From JAEHDI01 sp035455185 (GTDB taxonomy: Bacteria > Acidobacteriota > Terriglobia > Bryobacterales > Bryobacteraceae), in contig DATIFQ010000507.1 of NCBI GenBank assembly GCA_035455185.1, positions 1 through 8,054 on the forward strand: 8,054 nucleotides of DNA. The letters run 5' to 3'. Position numbers and translations under genes: made by a program. Within the stretch, counting starts at the first letter, position 1, and each line of letters begins with the position of its first letter. Under the pieces are notes generated by a model. It was not told the DNA's origin. It made no database searches and saw only the letters and a list, made by a program, of their open reading frames with translations. Positions 4,825-8,054 of this stretch are shown here, piece by piece.

Positions 4825-5907
4825 ATGAAGAGCCGGAGGGAATTTCTGGGAATGATGGCGGCCGGGCTCGCGGGGCCGGAGTCGAGGAACAGGCAATCCG
4901 GGATGAAGTACCGGAGGCTGGGGCGAACTGGGTACCTGGTGTCGGAGATCGTGATGGGCGGGGGCTCCATCGCGCCGGACAATCACAAGCACGTGCTGCT
5001 GGCGCTCGACATGGGCCTGAACTACCTGGACACCGCGCCCGCGTACGGACCGAGCGAGGAAGGCTACGCGAAGGTCATCGAGGCGCGCGGGCGGGATAAG
5101 TTCTTCCTCAATACCAAGGTCAGCCTGTGGGACGAAAACCGGAGCAAGCTGTACCGGGAGATCTTCGACAGCCTGCCCGAACCGGAGCAGAAGAAATTGC
5201 GGAGCCGGGCCAACGAGGAGATTGAGCGCTTGGGCGCTGCTCAGACCGATTACTTTTGCGACTACTTCGAGGGGCAGGACCAGGAACTGGATGCCGCCGC
5301 GTTGTGTGACGTCATGGAGAAGGAATACGGCCGCCGGATCGATCGTGGGAAGAACTACCGGCAGATCGTTCTCGACTCCGTGGACGGAAGCCTGAAGCGG
5401 CTCGGCACCGATCACCTGGATCTGCTGATGTGCCCGCACGGGGCCAACACTCCGCGGCAAGTGTCCGAATATCCGGAGATCTTCGAAGCGTTCGAGACGC
5501 TGCGCAAGGCAGGGAAAGTGCGGCACCTTGGTTTCTCGGCGCACACGGGCGCCGCGGGAATCCTGCGGGCGGCGATGAAGACGGGTGTGTACTCGGCGGC
5601 GATGGTGGCTTATAACATCGTGAACCACAAGTTCATGGACGAGGCGCTAGAGGAAGCGGCGAAGAGCGACTTCGGAGTGATCGCGATGAAGGCGGCCAAC
5701 CCGGTGCACCGGATCGACGAGCATAGAAAACCGGTGGAGCCGCGGCGGGTGAAGCTGATCGACGAAGCCGTGCCGGGACCGTGGAAGATCCCGCAGAAGG
5801 CGTACCTGTGGAACCTGCGCAACCGGAACTTGAGCGCGGTGATCTCGAACATGACCAACGCGCAGATGGTGAAGGATAACGTGCCGTTGGGCGGGAACAA
5901 GGCGTAG
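4825..5907 (+). CDS. Tat-type aldo/keto reductase with an insertion after the catalytic Lys
   Basis: The product is 360 residues. It begins SRREFLGMMAAGLAG, a twin-arginine signal with a short hydrophobic part and no clear A-x-A site; this suggests export in folded form, but a non-cleaved or vestigial signal is possible. The aldo/keto reductase barrel starts at about residue 27 (MKYRRLGRTGYLVSEIVMGG). The catalytic tetrad is visible: Asp69 and Tyr74 in LDTAPAYG, Lys98 in LNTKVS, and His205 in DLLMCPHG. Such enzymes reduce carbonyls with NAD(P)H; the substrate is unknown. An extra segment of roughly 55-70 residues (about 103-178, Glu/Lys-rich, with YFCDYFEG) separates Lys98 from the usual SLKRLGTDHLDLL strand. 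There is no C-terminal ferredoxin-like Cys cluster. The C-terminus ends soon after the last barrel strand (NLSAVISNMTN...). The stop lies 7 bp from the stop of the convergent gene, with no terminator hairpin between them. Confidence 0.9.
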   Translation: MKSRREFLGMMAAGLAGPESRNRQSGMKYRRLGRTGYLVSEIVMGGGSIAPDNHKHVLLALDMGLNYLDTAPAYGPSEEGYAKVIEARGRDKFFLNTKVSLWDENRSKLYREIFDSLPEPEQKKLRSRANEEIERLGAAQTDYFCDYFEGQDQELDAAALCDVMEKEYGRRIDRGKNYRQIVLDSVDGSLKRLGTDHLDLLMCPHGANTPRQVSEYPEIFEAFETLRKAGKVRHLGFSAHTGAAGILRAAMKTGVYSAAMVAYNIVNHKFMDEALEEAAKSDFGVIAMKAANPVHRIDEHRKPVEPRRVKLIDEAVPGPWKIPQKAYLWNLRNRNLSAVISNMTNAQMVKDNVPLGGNKA

Positions 5908-5914
5908 CCGGCGG

Positions 5915-8053
5915 TTACGGGCGTGTCCTGCGCCCCGGGGCGAAAGGCACCACCGAGTCACACGCCCTGCGTAAGTACTCTTCGTATTCCCAAGCTCCAC
6001 TGCCGCCGGTCTGCCGTACCACGACCAAGTCCAAGCTCGGGACAAACGCGATCAGTTGGCCACCGGAACCCGGCTTGAAACGCGCATCTTTGGGGATGCC
6101 GGTCCCGCGGGGCGCCGAGAGCCGGGCCGGCAGTTCCCAGCCGTGGGACCAGGATTCTGCGTCCCGCCCGAAGTCTTTAATGCCCTTCACCGAGTGGGTC
6201 GGTTCACTCGTCTCGGCGATGAACCAGGCAGGGACAACCTGGCGGCCGTTCCACCGGCCGGCCCGCAGCATGCAGTAGGCAACACGAGCCAGTTCCCGTG
6301 CGGGCAGACCTAATGCGTGCGAGGCGTGACGGCCGTACTCCGCGCCACCGTCGAAATACTCGAACCACCACTTCTCGATTCCGATGGGCTTGAGCAGCGC
6401 CTCGATGGCGAATTGGTCGTACGGCACTCCGGTGACCTGTTCCACGACCAATGCCGCATGGTAGAAGGCATGGGTCGAATATCCAAGGTTGGCGCCAGGC
6501 TCGAATGCAAGCTGCGCAGTTCGAGGATCGCCGGTGTGCCCCAGAACGTACTCCCACGGCCCCTGGTTGCGCGCGCCGGACGACTCGGGTGCGATCCCGG
6601 ATGTGTGGTTCAAGAGCTGTTTCACCGTGATCTTGGCCTTGCGCGCGTCGCTGAGCGGCGTGGCCCAGGGCAGAAAATCGAAGGCCGGATCGTCAAGAGT
6701 CATCTTCCCCGGTACCGTTCCCCGCTTGCTGCTCTCGGCAGCGATGCCGACGACAGTGGCACAGATCGCCTTGGCGCACGACTTGACGTTACCGGTCGCC
6801 GTCACGCTGCTGGCGTTTCTCTGGACTTCCAGAACCACATGACCACGCCGGATCACCAGCGCAGCGAAATCGCGCCGGTCGGAGGCGAGCAGCCATTCAC
6901 GAAGCGAGGCCAACTTTTCGGGGTCCATGCCCGCAATGTCGCGGACATCCTGGGGCCGCTCAAGCTTCCGCCAGCCACCTTGTGACTCGGGCGGTGGGAA
7001 ATAGGACCACTCGCGGCCGCCGATGAGCTGGCGCAGCTTGGCGTAGATTTCCGGCGCATCCGCCGCGCCACGGAAATCGAACGGAAACCGCTGGTTCAGA
7101 TCTTGGAGCATCAGGCCCCAGGAAGCACCCGCAGAGGCACTCAACTCGGCGGCCAGAAGGTTTTCCGCCAGCGGCCTGTCATCTTCATTGCATACGATCG
7201 GCTTACGATATTTCTTCAGATCCCCGATGCGTGCCGGAACCTCGTCGAGACGCGTGTTATTGAAGTGAATGAGCAGGAAATCAGCGGTCCGCGCCACCTC
7301 GTCGGGCAGCCTTCCACTCCCCAACCCGCTGGTCGAGACCAGCAGGCCCGGCGTTGTGCCCTTCGCGAGACGAATCAGATCTGCCTGCCCGCTGGCCGTC
7401 CTCAGAATCGTGTGGTCGAATCCCTTGTGCCCAAACTCGTTGGTGATTTCGAGCACCACATTGCCTCGCCCAAGCGACGTTAGCCACCGGGCAACGTTGA
7501 CCACCCCGGCCCGCACTGAACTCTCGTCACGAAGAACCTGATCCTGGCGCTGGTAATAACAGCTAAGAATCACGATGGCGCCGCTGCGATCGCACGCCTC
7601 AATCACGCGCCGGACACGGTCGAGATACGGCTGGCGCAGTGAGCCGTCGGGATTGAAGGCGGAATTGACCGCGCCTTCGTAGCCTGGGGCTCCGCCCTGG
7701 AGACCCAACGTAAACGCGCGAATTCCGTCTGCCACGTAGTCGGGGATCCTGGCGATGAATTCACCGGTGTTCGCTTCAGGATCGAACTCCGGACGGTTTC
7801 GGTCCTCGAAAACAGCGTTGACCATCCGGACATTCATCAGCAGACCCTCGGCGCCCGTACCTGGATACGTTGGGCGGCCGTTGAGGCGCCACTTGTCTCC
7901 CGCGATCGAAACGCGGGTCGCACTCCTCTGATGTTTGGGGTTCTCCGCCCCTGTTACGTGTGACTCGCCGGCGGCGCACACCTGGCAGGCAAGCAAGGCT
8001 GCGACGAGCTTCGGAGTGAAGTGGGCGCACAACCGGCGCATGTTAGAAAACAT
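5915..8053 (-). CDS. Exported fusion: glycoside-hydrolase-like barrel plus serine beta-lactamase-type domain
   Basis: The product is 712 residues if it starts at the ATG at 8053; the window ends one base later, so a more upstream start cannot be excluded. ATG at 8041 (Met5) is an alternative. Residues 1-28 look like a signal peptide (LVAALLACQVCAAG). Residues about 48-345 resemble a clan-A glycoside hydrolase barrel: WRLNGRPTYPGTG, then VVLEITNEFGH (Glu206, candidate acid/base) and KPIVCNEDDRP (Glu290, candidate nucleophile). A linker (about 346-372, FPPPES) leads to a class C beta-lactamase/DD-peptidase-like domain (about 375-705) with S425-C-A-K428. The Tyr motif is Y525-S-T, where Asn is more usual, and the third motif appears as GSGGQ (662-666) instead of K/H-T-G. 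An esterase or peptidase role is more likely than antibiotic resistance. The substrates of both halves are unknown. Confidence 0.87.
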   Translation of the reverse strand: MFSNMRRLCAHFTPKLVAALLACQVCAAGESHVTGAENPKHQRSATRVSIAGDKWRLNGRPTYPGTGAEGLLMNVRMVNAVFEDRNRPEFDPEANTGEFIARIPDYVADGIRAFTLGLQGGAPGYEGAVNSAFNPDGSLRQPYLDRVRRVIEACDRSGAIVILSCYYQRQDQVLRDESSVRAGVVNVARWLTSLGRGNVVLEITNEFGHKGFDHTILRTASGQADLIRLAKGTTPGLLVSTSGLGSGRLPDEVARTADFLLIHFNNTRLDEVPARIGDLKKYRKPIVCNEDDRPLAENLLAAELSASAGASWGLMLQDLNQRFPFDFRGAADAPEIYAKLRQLIGGREWSYFPPPESQGGWRKLERPQDVRDIAGMDPEKLASLREWLLASDRRDFAALVIRRGHVVLEVQRNASSVTATGNVKSCAKAICATVVGIAAESSKRGTVPGKMTLDDPAFDFLPWATPLSDARKAKITVKQLLNHTSGIAPESSGARNQGPWEYVLGHTGDPRTAQLAFEPGANLGYSTHAFYHAALVVEQVTGVPYDQFAIEALLKPIGIEKWWFEYFDGGAEYGRHASHALGLPARELARVAYCMLRAGRWNGRQVVPAWFIAETSEPTHSVKGIKDFGRDAESWSHGWELPARLSAPRGTGIPKDARFKPGSGGQLIAFVPSLDLVVVRQTGGSGAWEYEEYLRRACDSVVPFAPGRRTRP

Positions 8054-8054
8054 T

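Noticed and set aside
4759..5628. 289-residue minus-strand frame opposite the aldo/keto reductase
   Set aside because: Antisense shadow; the plus strand has the catalytic residues and a near-perfect ribosome binding site.
5908..5914. Bidirectional terminator between the aldo/keto reductase and fusion genes
   Set aside because: Only 7 bp separate the stops and no stem-loop with T-runs is visible in the flanks.
6317..6985. Plus-strand open frame of 222 codons opposite the fusion gene
   Set aside because: It lies antisense to the beta-lactamase-type domain with SxxK and has no recognisable features.

Overview
The window reads as a high-GC bacterial chromosome segment, most probably from an Acidobacteriota of the Bryobacterales/Solibacter type. 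This is an inference from gene content. The clues are a secreted Gly/Tyr-rich protein with a characteristic tail, a protein carrying the NRxNAxxSTGPxxxEGKA signature, a Tat-type aldo/keto reductase and a large secreted beta-lactamase-fold protein. No rRNA, tRNA, CRISPR array, insertion sequence or phage gene was seen.

Layout. Positions 1-193 are non-coding leader and hold two perfect 11-bp inverted repeats whose arms interleave, the arrangement of an RNA pseudoknot. The second repeat ends a few bases before the ribosome binding site of a 240-residue secreted protein (194-916, +). A MutT-like Nudix hydrolase (902-1354, -) converges on it and overlaps its 3' end by 15 bp. The Nudix gene is divergent from a small IscU-type Fe-S scaffold gene (1415-1780, +). 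That gene in turn converges with a 38-bp overlap on a minus-strand cluster, which in transcription order is a 244-residue protein of unknown function (4682-3948), a Fur-family regulator (3931-3419) and an FHA-GAF-PP2C (RsbU/SpoIIE-type) phosphatase (3419-1743). The last two share the bases TGATG at their junction. A 142-bp divergent intergenic region (4683-4824) holds a short hairpin and a heptamer tandem repeat. It is followed by a Tat-type aldo/keto reductase (4825-5907, +). The final gene (8053-5915, -) encodes a predicted exported fusion of a glycoside-hydrolase-like barrel to a serine beta-lactamase-type domain.

How the genes relate. The clearest functional unit is the Fur/phosphatase pair. 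A metal- or redox-sensing repressor is translationally coupled to a phosphatase of the kind that controls anti-sigma-antagonist proteins, which suggests a link between metal or oxidative stress and a phospho-switch. The Nudix (nucleotide-pool cleaning) and IscU-like (Fe-S assembly) genes next door fit a loose oxidative/iron-stress theme, but that is inference from adjacency only. The aldo/keto reductase and the fusion protein look like envelope or carbohydrate functions unrelated to the rest. The most unusual feature is the pseudoknot-type leader at the left edge; I could not match it to any RNA family I know.
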